Assembly: GCF_002224125.1 (NCBI RefSeq)
Contig: NZ_NCSM01000014.1
Coordinates: forward strand, 240,779 to 304,778
DNA: 64,000 nucleotides
Source: Streptomyces sp. NBS 14/10
GTDB lineage: Bacteria > Actinomycetota > Actinomycetes > Streptomycetales > Streptomycetaceae
Reading direction: 5' to 3'
Each line of letters opens with the position of its first letter. The first letter of the stretch is position 1. The notes beneath the pieces were generated by a model. It saw only the letters and a program-made list of their open reading frames with translations, did no database searches and was not told the origin of the DNA. This document shows positions 24,916 through 33,143 of the stretch, one piece after another. The translations under genes were made by a program, and so were the position numbers.

Positions 24916-25458
24916 TCAGCCGCACGGCCAGTTCGGAACCTGTGGGCGCTCCTGTCCGGACTCGGGCTGCACATAGCCGTCCTTGATCGCGCCGCGCCAC
25001 CGTCCGGTCTCGCTTCCCTCCTCTTCGATGAATTCCTTGAAGTTCTCCAGCTCGCCCTGGATATGGCGCCGGACGATGCCCAGGCCGCCGCCGGCTCTTT
25101 CCATCACTCCGCTGGGTTTGAAGGACATCGCCAGCGTCACCCTGGAGCGGTCCCCTTCGAGCGACTGGAACTCCACCCGGCCGACGTGCCTGGGCCTGCT
25201 TCTCCACCGGCCCGAACGCTCGGGATGCTCCAGCGAGCGCCACCTCAGCCGCTCATCCGGACGTTGCTCCACGGTCTCGGCGTCGAACTCGCGGATGACG
25301 CCGTACATCTTGGTGACCCAGTGGGTCATGCTGGACTGAGGCCGGTCGACGCGCTTCACCCCGTCCATGAAGCGGGGGAAGAGGGGGAACTGAGTCCACT
25401 GGTTGTAGGCGATTTGGACCGGCACATCGATGTCGACCGAAGCCCGGATCAGGGTCAT
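24916..25458 (-). CDS. SRPBCC-family (polyketide cyclase/dehydrase-like) protein
   Basis: This 180-residue protein has an N-terminal START/SRPBCC-like fold beginning VDIDVPVQIAYNQWTQFPLFPRFMD, the pattern of the 'cyclase/dehydrase' group (CoxG-like), which binds hydrophobic ligands. A basic tail follows. ATG 25458 with AGAGG upstream is preferred over the GTG 18 nt earlier. It is the first gene of a two-gene unit with the molybdopterin oxidoreductase and diverges from the GH127 gene. SRPBCC proteins are often found beside molybdenum enzymes, where they may help maturation or bind substrate; here that is only inference. Confidence 0.85.
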   Translation of the reverse strand: MTLIRASVDIDVPVQIAYNQWTQFPLFPRFMDGVKRVDRPQSSMTHWVTKMYGVIREFDAETVEQRPDERLRWRSLEHPERSGRWRSRPRHVGRVEFQSLEGDRSRVTLAMSFKPSGVMERAGGGLGIVRRHIQGELENFKEFIEEEGSETGRWRGAIKDGYVQPESGQERPQVPNWPCG

Positions 25459-25613
25459 GGCGGCCTGCCTCTCCACAGCTGTGACGTGCGGAAACCCCGC
25501 AGCTGAGGCCGAACGCGTGATGAGGGTGCTGGCGTGGCCCCACGGGTTCCCCGCCTGTCGTCCGATGAAACGGCCAGGCCGCCGGGTGCGGAAGTTTCCC
25601 TTCCGTACGACCC

Positions 25614-25642
25614 TTGGCAGGACGCGCGACTCTGTTTATGGT
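25614..25642 (+). promoter_or_regulatory. Likely promoter of the hydroxyproline locus
   Basis: TTGGCA (25614-25619) and TATGGT (25637-25642) are separated by exactly 17 bp, a good vegetative-sigma arrangement. The expected start site (about 25649) falls inside the conserved 16-bp operator candidate, so a bound repressor would block initiation. Confidence 0.65.
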
Positions 25643-25643
25643 G

Positions 25644-25659
25644 CAGTGCAATGCTACAT
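25644..25659 (-). promoter_or_regulatory. Candidate GntR operator, copy 1
   Basis: On the minus strand this reads ATGTAGCATTGCACTG, matching copy 2 at 34702-34717 at 15 of 16 positions but in opposite orientation. The core TGYARCATTGCA approximates a palindrome of form TGYAAYRTTRCA, as expected for a dimeric FCD-type GntR regulator such as the one at 36658-37377. It lies 15 bp before the GH127 start codon and just before its GGAGG site. Confidence 0.75.
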
Positions 25660-25674
25660 GTCACTGGAGGACGG

Positions 25675-27618
25675 ATGGGTCACCAGACCGTGGCGCCCCT
25701 GCGGGGCTCACGTGTGCGCATCACCGGGGGGCTGCTGGCCGACTGGCAGCGGCGCAACCGCGAAGCCACCGCGCCGCACACGCTGGAGCAGCTGAGGAAG
25801 GCGGGCAATCTCGACAACCTCCGCCGACTGCTGCCCGAGGTGCCCGAGGAGAAGCGGCGCACCACGCCCTACCGCGGGCGGTATCCGTTCCTGGACACCG
25901 ACCTCTACAAGACCTTGGAGGGGCTGGTCTACGAACTGGCGCTGCCGGACGACGACGGCGGCCGGCAGGCGATGCGGGACTTCTACGAGGAGACCGTGGA
26001 CCTGCTGGAGCGCGTCCAGGCGCCGGACGGCTACCTCAACTCCTTCTTCCAGGACCCCGACTCTGCCAAGGCACCCTGGGAAGACCTTTCCTGGGGCCAT
26101 GAAATGTACAACCTCGGCCATCTCATCCAGGCCGCCGTCGCCGCGCACCGGCAGCTCGGGGACAGACGGCTGCTTGACGTGGCCGTACGCTTCGCGGATC
26201 TGGTGGTGGAGCGCTACGGACCGCGGGGCGAGGATGCGGTCTGCGGCCACCCCGAAGTCGAGATGGCCCTGGTGGAGTTGTACCGGGAGACCGGCGAAGA
26301 GCGGTATCTGACCCAGGCCCGGCTGTTCGTCGACCGCCGCGGCCGGGGCACCGTGCCATCGCGGGGCATGGGCTCCGCGTACTTCCAGGACCATCTGCCA
26401 CTGCGCGAACTCCCCTCGGTGACCGGACACGCGGTGCGGATGGTCTACCTGGCCGCGGGCGCCACCGATGTGTTCCGGGAGACCGGCGACCGGACACTGT
26501 TCGACGCGCTGCGGCGGCTGTGGGACGACATGGTGGCCACCAAGCTGTATGTGACGGGAGGTCTTGGCAGCCGCCACTCCGACGAGGCTGTTGGTGACCG
26601 TTACGAACTTCCCTCCGAGCGCTCCTACAGCGAGACCTGCGCGGCCATCGGCACCATGCAGTGGGCCTGGCGGATGTTCCTGGCCACCGGTGACGCCCGC
26701 TATCCCGACGTGCTGGAACGCGTCCTGTACAACGCGTTCGCCGTGGGCCTGTCAGCGGACGGACGCGCCTTCTTCTACGACAACCCGCTTCAGCGGCGCC
26801 CCGACCACGAGCAGCGCAGCGGGGCCGAGGAGAGCGGCGAACCGCTGCGCCAGTCCTGGTTCGGCTGCCCCTGCTGCCCGCCCAACGTGGTGCGCTGGAT
26901 GGCCCAGCTCGCGGACTTCCTCGTCGCGGAGCGGGAGGGAGAGCTGCTGGTCGCGGGGTACGCCGAGGCCGGTGTGGACGGGGAGGAGGTCGCGCTGGAC
27001 ATGGTGACCGGCTATCCGTGGGACGGCGAGGTGCGGCTCACCGTGCGCCGGGCGCCCGACCGGCCGTACCGGATCTCGCTCCGGGTGCCCGGCTGGGCGG
27101 ACGCCGGGCGGGTCCGGCTCACGGTGGGCTCGGTGGGCGAAGAGGCTGTGGCCGGGGACGTGGCGGACGGCTGGCTGAGCGTCGAGCGGCGCTGGAGCCC
27201 GGGCGACGAACTGCGGCTGAGCCTGCCCATGCCGGTCCGCGGCCATGTCTCCCACCCCTACCTGGACGCGACGCGCGGCACGGTCGCGGTGGCCCGGGGG
27301 CCGTTGGTCTACTGCGTGGAGCAGCAGGACTGCACGGCCGGCGTCGACGACGTGCTGATCGGCGCCGAGCACATCGCTGCCGCCCGGACCGCCGTCGCCC
27401 CGGAATCCGACGGTGTGCCGTCGGGAGCGCCGCTGATCCGGATCACCGCGGACATCGCGCCGCCGCCCTCACCCGAGCTGTATCCCGTGCTCGCGACCGG
27501 TCCGCAACAGGACCGGCCCGACGCTGCCACCGACACCGCCGAGCTGACCCTCGTCCCGTACTTCGCATGGGGCAACCGAGAGCCCGGCCCCATGCGGGTG
27601 TGGATCAGAAACACCTGA
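25675..27618 (+). CDS. GH127 beta-L-arabinofuranosidase
   Basis: This 647-residue glycoside hydrolase of family 127 (former DUF1680) would hydrolyse beta-L-arabinofuranosides, such as the chains on hydroxyproline of plant extensins; Bifidobacterium HypBA1 is the reference enzyme. The cysteine-zinc active site is recognisable: Glu304 (SDEAVGDRYEL), Glu320-Thr-Cys322 (SETCAAIG) and Cys400-Cys401 (GCPCCPPN). There is no signal peptide, so it acts inside the cell on imported sugar-peptides. ATG 25675 has GGAGG 4 nt upstream. It heads a locus encoding a peptide transporter, prolidase-type peptidase and hydroxyproline catabolism, which strongly supports a hydroxyproline-arabinoside substrate. Confidence 0.92.
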   Translation: MGHQTVAPLRGSRVRITGGLLADWQRRNREATAPHTLEQLRKAGNLDNLRRLLPEVPEEKRRTTPYRGRYPFLDTDLYKTLEGLVYELALPDDDGGRQAMRDFYEETVDLLERVQAPDGYLNSFFQDPDSAKAPWEDLSWGHEMYNLGHLIQAAVAAHRQLGDRRLLDVAVRFADLVVERYGPRGEDAVCGHPEVEMALVELYRETGEERYLTQARLFVDRRGRGTVPSRGMGSAYFQDHLPLRELPSVTGHAVRMVYLAAGATDVFRETGDRTLFDALRRLWDDMVATKLYVTGGLGSRHSDEAVGDRYELPSERSYSETCAAIGTMQWAWRMFLATGDARYPDVLERVLYNAFAVGLSADGRAFFYDNPLQRRPDHEQRSGAEESGEPLRQSWFGCPCCPPNVVRWMAQLADFLVAEREGELLVAGYAEAGVDGEEVALDMVTGYPWDGEVRLTVRRAPDRPYRISLRVPGWADAGRVRLTVGSVGEEAVAGDVADGWLSVERRWSPGDELRLSLPMPVRGHVSHPYLDATRGTVAVARGPLVYCVEQQDCTAGVDDVLIGAEHIAAARTAVAPESDGVPSGAPLIRITADIAPPPSPELYPVLATGPQQDRPDAATDTAELTLVPYFAWGNREPGPMRVWIRNT

Positions 27619-27619
27619 T

Positions 27620-27725
27620 CAACCCCCCACCTGATCAACCCCCCTGCCTGTACATATCCCTCCGCCTGTACATCCCCCTGCCTGTATCTCCCCCCACGCG
27701 TACGTCCCCCTGCGTACGTCCCTTG
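27620..27725 (+). repeat. C-rich degenerate repeats before binding-protein gene
   Basis: The gap between the GH127 stop and the binding-protein gene is almost G-free on the plus strand and built of near-repeats. It has two copies of cctgatcaaccccc-like sequence, three of gcctgtat/gcctgtacat plus a C run, and two of gcgtacgtccc, at a spacing of about 15-18 bp. It may be an mRNA spacer, a processing site that raises binding-protein expression, or replication slippage. Confidence 0.75.
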
Positions 27726-27756
27726 TCCGCCCTCCCTCACTTCCGGAGAAGGTGCC

Positions 27757-29454
27757 ATGAGAAGAGCTGTCCTGTCCTGCGCCGCCCTGTGTACCGCCAT
27801 TCCCCTGACCCTCACTGCCTGCAGCGGAGGTGGCCCCGCCGCCTCCGGCCAGGCCAAGCCCACCGCGGACCCCGCCACCGGCGGCACCGTGCACGTCCTG
27901 GGGAAGGCCGATTACTCGCATCTCGATCCGGCACGCGGTTTCGACGGCGGGGTCAACAACTTCTACCGTCTGGTCTACCGCACCCTCACCACCCGGGAGG
28001 CGGCCGGTCCGCACAGCGACGGGACGAAGATCGTCGGAGATCTGGCCACCGACACCGGCCGCCCGTCCAATGACCACAAGACCTGGACCTTCACCCTCAA
28101 GAAGGAGCTGTTCTTCCAGAACGGCGCCCCGATCACCAGCCAGGACGTCAAGTTCGGCGTGGAGCGGGCCTGGGATCCCGACGCGGGCATCGGCTCGCCG
28201 TACGCCAAGCAGGTCATCGCCGCACCCGCCGACTACAAGGGCCCCTACCAGTCCGGCGATCTGGACACCATCGAGACCCCGAACGATCGCACGATCGTCT
28301 TCCACCTCAAGACGTCCTATCCGCAGTTCTCCAGCGTGGTCGCACAACCGAACTTCACCCCCTTCCCCAAGGGCACCGGCGCCAAGGCCGCCTTCGACAC
28401 CAAGCCGATCGCGTCCGGTCCGTACCAGGTGGACAGCTACCGGCGGGGCGCCACGCTGGAACTCGTCCGCAACAAGCACTGGAAGCGCTCCTCCGACCCG
28501 GTGCGCGCCGCCCGCCCCGACGGTTTCGTCTTCACCTTCGGACTCGATCCGGCCACCATGGACGAGCGCCTGATAGCGGGTCAGGGCAAGGACATCAACG
28601 CCATCGGTGCCATGGTGCAGCCCGCCACCATCGCCCGGCTCCGCACCCCGCAGCTCAAGCCGCGCACGCTCGGCAACGTGACCGGCTGCACCACGTACAT
28701 GAGCCTGAACACCACCAAGGGGCCGCTCAAGGACGTCCGGGTGCGCCAGGCGATCGAGTACGCCGTCAACAAGCAGACCACGGTGGACGCGCTCGGCGGC
28801 TCCACCCTGGCGACCGCGGCCACCTCCATCCAGCCCCCGTCGATTCCCGGCCGCGATGCCACGGATGTGTATCCCTCCAAGGACGGCACCGGCGATCCGG
28901 CCGCCGCCCGCAAACTGCTGGCCGAGGCCGGCCAGTCCAAGGGCTTCACCCTCACCGTGGACGCCCGGGCCGCCGCCACCGAGCAGGCCGTGGCGGTGGC
29001 CGTCCAGCAGGGGCTGAAGCGGGTGGGCATCAAGGTGAAGATCAACACCATTGACACCTCGACCTTCTACGAGGTCATCGGCACGCCCTCGCAGCAGCAC
29101 GACGCGGCGCTCACCGGCTGGTGCCCGGACTGGCCGGGCGGCACCACCTTCCTGCCGCCGCTGTTCGACGGACGGCTCATCTCAGCCAAGGGCAACTCGG
29201 TGCTCTCCATGCTCGACGACAAGAAGATCCAGAAGCGCATCGACGAGATCGCGGGGATGGATGACGAGACGGCACAGAACGAGGCCTACGGCAAGCTCGA
29301 CGCCGAGATCATGAAGCTCGCCCCGATCGTGCCGCTCAACTACACCAAGACCGTGCTGGTGGTCGGCAGCAATATCGCGGGCGCCCACACCTCGATTTCG
29401 TTCAGCGGCGGAATCGACCTGGTCGGCATCGGCCTCGCCGACCCGAAGAAGTAG
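27757..29454 (+). CDS. ABC oligopeptide-binding lipoprotein (SBP family 5)
   Basis: This 565-residue solute-binding protein of the DppA/OppA family has a lipoprotein signal peptide ending in the lipobox LTAC (Cys22). The family-5 features are present (GGTVHVLGKADYSHLDPAR after the signal, FTLKKELFFQNGAPITSQDVKFGVER near residue 110). It would capture peptides outside the membrane for the permeases encoded immediately downstream. GGAGAAGG lies 4 nt before ATG 27757. In this locus the likely ligand is a hydroxyproline-containing, perhaps arabinosylated, peptide. Confidence 0.92.
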   Translation: MRRAVLSCAALCTAIPLTLTACSGGGPAASGQAKPTADPATGGTVHVLGKADYSHLDPARGFDGGVNNFYRLVYRTLTTREAAGPHSDGTKIVGDLATDTGRPSNDHKTWTFTLKKELFFQNGAPITSQDVKFGVERAWDPDAGIGSPYAKQVIAAPADYKGPYQSGDLDTIETPNDRTIVFHLKTSYPQFSSVVAQPNFTPFPKGTGAKAAFDTKPIASGPYQVDSYRRGATLELVRNKHWKRSSDPVRAARPDGFVFTFGLDPATMDERLIAGQGKDINAIGAMVQPATIARLRTPQLKPRTLGNVTGCTTYMSLNTTKGPLKDVRVRQAIEYAVNKQTTVDALGGSTLATAATSIQPPSIPGRDATDVYPSKDGTGDPAAARKLLAEAGQSKGFTLTVDARAAATEQAVAVAVQQGLKRVGIKVKINTIDTSTFYEVIGTPSQQHDAALTGWCPDWPGGTTFLPPLFDGRLISAKGNSVLSMLDDKKIQKRIDEIAGMDDETAQNEAYGKLDAEIMKLAPIVPLNYTKTVLVVGSNIAGAHTSISFSGGIDLVGIGLADPKK

Positions 29455-29459
29455 CCCGC

Positions 29460-30419
29460 ATGGCGACCACCACCCTCCACGAGGCGCAGCCCGGACTGCC
29501 CTCGCCCCCGGCCGGCGCCGCGCCGCCCGGGGGCACCGGGCGACGTGTGCTGCGCGAACTGCGGCGCGATATCGGGGCCGTGCTCAGCACCGCGTTTCTC
29601 GCCCTGCTGGTGCTGATGGCCCTGTGCGCGCCGCTGATCGGCACGCTGACCGGGCACGGCCCGGACACCTTCGACAGCGCGGCCGTCGACAAGGACCTGG
29701 GCGGGCTGCCCAAGGGATCGCTCGGCGGTATCAGCGGCGACCACTGGCTGGGCGTGGAACCGCAGAACGGCCGCGACATCCTGGTCCGGATCGCCTACGG
29801 GGCGCGGATCTCGATGCTGATCGCCGTCTCCGCGACCCTCCTGACCACCGTCATCGGCGTGGTGCTCGGCCTGCTGGCCGGGTTCTACGGCCGCTGGGTG
29901 GATCAGGTCATCTCCCGGCTGATGGACTTCCTGATGGCCTTCCCGGCCCTGATCTTCATGATCGCGGTGCTGTCCGCGCTGCCGGCCGGCAACCGTCCGG
30001 TGCTGCTGGTGATCGTGTTGAGCGTCTTCGGCTGGCCGTATCTGGCGCGTGTGGTGCGCGGTCAGACGCTGACCCTGACGGGCCGGGAGTTCGTCGAGGC
30101 GGCGCGGTCCTCCGGGGCGAGCAGCCGGGCGCTGATCTTCGCGGAGATCCTGCCCAATCTGCGCAGCACCATCATCGTGATGACCACGCTCGCCGTGCCC
30201 GGATACATCGGCACCGAGGCCGGACTCTCCTTCCTCGGCGTCGGGGTCACCCCGCCGACCGCCTCCTGGGGGCAGATGATCGCCACCTCGGTCAGCTGGT
30301 ACCAGGTGGACCCGATGTACTTCGTGATCCCCGGAACCTTCCTCTTCGGCACCGTGCTCGCGCTGACCGTGGTGGGCGACCGGCTGCGGCACGCCCTGGA
30401 CGCGGGGGAGGCCTCCTGA
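29460..30419 (+). CDS. ABC peptide permease, DppC-like
   Basis: This 319-residue inner-membrane permease has a long cytoplasmic N-terminus, six hydrophobic segments and the coupling loop EAARSSGASSRALIFAEILPNL, which contacts the ATPases. The DHWLGVEPQNGRDILVRI segment is typical of the C-type subunit of peptide transporters. It starts 5 nt after the binding-protein stop and its stop overlaps the next start (TGATG). Here the C-type subunit precedes the B-type one, the reverse of the usual dpp/opp order. Confidence 0.92.
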   Translation: MATTTLHEAQPGLPSPPAGAAPPGGTGRRVLRELRRDIGAVLSTAFLALLVLMALCAPLIGTLTGHGPDTFDSAAVDKDLGGLPKGSLGGISGDHWLGVEPQNGRDILVRIAYGARISMLIAVSATLLTTVIGVVLGLLAGFYGRWVDQVISRLMDFLMAFPALIFMIAVLSALPAGNRPVLLVIVLSVFGWPYLARVVRGQTLTLTGREFVEAARSSGASSRALIFAEILPNLRSTIIVMTTLAVPGYIGTEAGLSFLGVGVTPPTASWGQMIATSVSWYQVDPMYFVIPGTFLFGTVLALTVVGDRLRHALDAGEAS

Positions 30420-31414
30420 TGCTCCGCTACGTCGCCGGCCGGCTCTCCTGGGTGCTGGTCATCCTGCTGGCCGTCTGTGTGTTCACCTATGTCATCTTCT
30501 TCCAGCTCTCGCCGGACCCGGCGGTGATGGTCTGCGGCAAGACCTGCACACCGGAGCGCATCGACACGATCCGGACCTCCCTCGGCCTCGACCGCCCGTT
30601 CCTCCAGCAGCTGTGGGACTTCCTGCGCGGCATCGTGGCCGGACGGGACTACGGCTCGGGCGCCAATCTGGTCCACTGCCCCGCCCCCTGCCTCGGCTAC
30701 AGCTTCCAGAGCGGCCAGTCGGTGTGGGAGATGGTCCTCGAGCGGCTCCCGGTGAGCGTCACCGTCGCCGTCGGCGCGGCCGTGCTCTGGCTGCTGGGCG
30801 GGATCACCATCGGGCTGCTGAGCGGGGTCAAGGAGGGCACGTGGTGGGACCGCTCCACCATGGCGCTGGCGCTCGGCGGCTCCAGCATCCCCCCGTACGT
30901 ACTCGCCCTGGCGCTCCAGTACCTGCTGGTGGTCAAGTGGCAAGTGCTGCCGTTCCCCGCGGCGATCCCGTTCGGCGACGATCCGGTGGCCTGGTTCCAG
31001 TCGTATCTGATGCCGTGGATCGTGCTCGCCATCGGATACGCGTGTCTGTACGCCCGGATGACGCGGGCGAACGTCATCGACACCCTCGCCGAGAACTTCA
31101 TGCGCACGGCACGCGCCAAGGGGCTCGGACCGGTCCTGATCCTCCGCCGGCACGCGCTGCGGCCGGCGCTCACCCCGATCGTCACCATCTTCGGGATGGA
31201 CTTCGCCGGTCTGCTCGGCGGCGCCCTCATCACCGAAACCGTCTTCGGCCTCAACGGCGTGGGCAAGATGGCCTCGGACGCGATCGCGAAGAACGACCAG
31301 CCGGTGATCATGGCGGTCACGCTGCTGGCGGCGTTCTTCGTGGTGATCGGCAACGTCGTGGTCGATCTGCTCTATACGGCGCTGGACCCGCGCGTAAGGA
31401 TCACCGCGTCATGA
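30419..31414 (+). CDS. ABC peptide permease, DppB-like
   Basis: This 331-residue B-type permease has the N-terminal signature MLRYVAGRLSWVLVIL, about six membrane segments and the coupling loop FMRTARAKGLGPVLILRRHALRPAL. A predicted outside loop contains two Cys pairs (VCGKTC and CPAPC), which may form disulfides. ATG 30419 overlaps the preceding stop and its own stop overlaps the next ATG (ATGA at 31411-31414), so all permease and ATPase genes are coupled. The longer open frame starting at 29624 is a shadow of the DppC-like gene. Confidence 0.92.
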   Translation: MLRYVAGRLSWVLVILLAVCVFTYVIFFQLSPDPAVMVCGKTCTPERIDTIRTSLGLDRPFLQQLWDFLRGIVAGRDYGSGANLVHCPAPCLGYSFQSGQSVWEMVLERLPVSVTVAVGAAVLWLLGGITIGLLSGVKEGTWWDRSTMALALGGSSIPPYVLALALQYLLVVKWQVLPFPAAIPFGDDPVAWFQSYLMPWIVLAIGYACLYARMTRANVIDTLAENFMRTARAKGLGPVLILRRHALRPALTPIVTIFGMDFAGLLGGALITETVFGLNGVGKMASDAIAKNDQPVIMAVTLLAAFFVVIGNVVVDLLYTALDPRVRITAS

Positions 31415-32259
31415 CCGCATCCCCAGCCCACCGGGCTGACTCGGCCGAGTCCGCGGACCTGCTGGCGGTCGAGGGTCTGACCGTGACCTTCCCGACCACC
31501 CGAGGACCGGTGGACGTCGTCCGCGACAACACCTTCACTCTGCGGAACAACGAAACCCTGGGCATCGTCGGCGAATCCGGCTCCGGCAAGTCCATGACGG
31601 CCCTCGCCGTCATGGGGCTGCTCCCACGGGGCGCGCGCACCAGCGGCAGCATCCGGTTCCGGGGCACCGAACTGCTCGGCCGCCCGGACGCCGAGCTGCG
31701 CCGGCTGCGCGGAAACGTGATGTCCATGGTCTTCCAGGACCCGCTGTCCTCGCTCAACCCGTACTACACGGTGGGCCTCCAGATCGCCGAGGTCTACCGC
31801 TGCCACCGCGGCGGCTCGCGCCGCGCGGCGCGAACGATGGCCGTCGACGCACTCGGCCGGGTCGGCATCCCGGACCCGGCCGAGCGGGTCGACCGCTATC
31901 CGCACCAGTTCTCCGGCGGACAGCGGCAGCGCATCATGATCGCGATGGCGCTGATCTGCGAACCCGCCCTGCTCATCGCGGACGAGCCGACCACCGCGCT
32001 GGACGTCACGGTGCAGTCCCAGATCCTCGAGCTGCTGGCCGAGCTGAAGCGGCAGACCGGCACCGGCATGCTCTTCATCACCCACGACCTGGCGGTGATC
32101 GCCACGATCGCCCAGCGGGTGCTGGTGATGCGCGAGGGCGAACAGCTCGAATACGCCGACACGGAGCGGGTCTTCTCCGCGCCGCGCCACCCTTACACCC
32201 GGATGCTGCTGGAGAGCATCCCGCGTATCGACGACGAGGCACAGGAGGAAGTCCGGTGA
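31411..32259 (+). CDS. ABC peptide transporter ATPase, DppD-like
   Basis: This 282-residue ATP-binding subunit has Walker A GESGSGKS, the Q-loop VFQDPLSSLNP, signature FSGGQRQR, Walker B LLIADEPTTALD and switch His in FITHDLAV. The C-terminal HPYTRMLLESIPRID tail is typical of the peptide transporter ATPases. It is coupled at both ends (ATGA start, GTGA end), so equal expression with its partner ATPase is likely. It powers import of peptides captured by the lipoprotein at 27757-29454. Confidence 0.94.
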   Translation: MTASPAHRADSAESADLLAVEGLTVTFPTTRGPVDVVRDNTFTLRNNETLGIVGESGSGKSMTALAVMGLLPRGARTSGSIRFRGTELLGRPDAELRRLRGNVMSMVFQDPLSSLNPYYTVGLQIAEVYRCHRGGSRRAARTMAVDALGRVGIPDPAERVDRYPHQFSGGQRQRIMIAMALICEPALLIADEPTTALDVTVQSQILELLAELKRQTGTGMLFITHDLAVIATIAQRVLVMREGEQLEYADTERVFSAPRHPYTRMLLESIPRIDDEAQEEVR

Positions 32260-33143
32260 CCGGCAGCCGAGCTGAGGTACGGCCCCTGCTGCGCGCCCGC
32301 GATCTCACCAAGCGCTTCACCACGCGGGGCGGGGGCGGTCCGCTGGGGCGCAAATCGGTGTTCACCGCGGTGGACTCGGTCAGCTTTGAGGTGTTTCCGC
32401 ACGAGACGCTGGCGCTGGTGGGCGAGTCCGGCAGCGGGAAGTCCACCACCGCGCGGCTGGTGGCGAAGCTGATGGAAGCCACCGAGGGCACCGTCGAGTT
32501 CGACGGGCAGGACGTCACCCATGCCCGCGGGCCCGACCTGGCCCGCTTCCGCAACGACGTCCAGGTCGTCTTCCAGGACCCCTTCTCCTCGCTCAACCCC
32601 CGCCACACCGTGGAGCGCATCCTCACCGCACCCCTGGTCTACCAGGGGCTTCCCATCCCCGGAGGGCGGCGGGCCTTCGCCGGGGAGCTGATGGAACGGG
32701 TCGGTCTCAACCCCGACCATCTGCACCGCTACCCGGCGCAGTTCTCCGGCGGACAGGCCCAGCGGATCGGCATCGCCCGCGCCCTCGCGGTCGGCCCGAA
32801 GCTGGTGATCTGCGACGAGGCGGTCTCCGCGCTCGATGTGTCGGTGCAGGCCCAGGTGATGGACCTGCTGCTGCGCCTCCAGCGGGAGAGCGGCTTCTCC
32901 TACCTCTTCATCGCCCACGACCTCGCCGTGGTGCGCCGGATTTCGCACCGTATCGCCGTCATGAAGCAGGGTGTCATCGTGGAGTCCGGCCCCTGCGCGG
33001 AGGTCTTCGATCGCCCCCGGGACCCGTACACCCGCACCCTGCTGGCCGCGATACCCCGTATCGACCCGGAATGGGACCGCCGGCGCCGCGAGGGCGCCAC
33101 TGAGCACGCGTCCACCACCGCCTCAGCCGAGGAGCTGCCATGA
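32256..33143 (+). CDS. ABC peptide transporter ATPase, DppF-like
   Basis: This 295-residue second ATPase subunit has Walker A GESGSGKS, the Q-loop VFQDPFSSLNPRHTV, signature FSGGQAQR, Walker B LVICDEAVSALD and His in FIAHDLAV. It starts with GTG overlapping the preceding TGA and ends overlapping the peptidase ATG (ATGA at 33140-33143). The C-terminus is extended by about 25 polar residues after the usual DPYTRTLLAAIPRID. Confidence 0.94.
   Translation: MTGSRAEVRPLLRARDLTKRFTTRGGGGPLGRKSVFTAVDSVSFEVFPHETLALVGESGSGKSTTARLVAKLMEATEGTVEFDGQDVTHARGPDLARFRNDVQVVFQDPFSSLNPRHTVERILTAPLVYQGLPIPGGRRAFAGELMERVGLNPDHLHRYPAQFSGGQAQRIGIARALAVGPKLVICDEAVSALDVSVQAQVMDLLLRLQRESGFSYLFIAHDLAVVRRISHRIAVMKQGVIVESGPCAEVFDRPRDPYTRTLLAAIPRIDPEWDRRRREGATEHASTTASAEELP

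Noticed and set aside
27619..29100. 493-codon minus-strand frame under the binding-protein gene
   Set aside because: It is antisense to a clear SBP family 5 gene and has low-complexity Gly/Val content with no motif.
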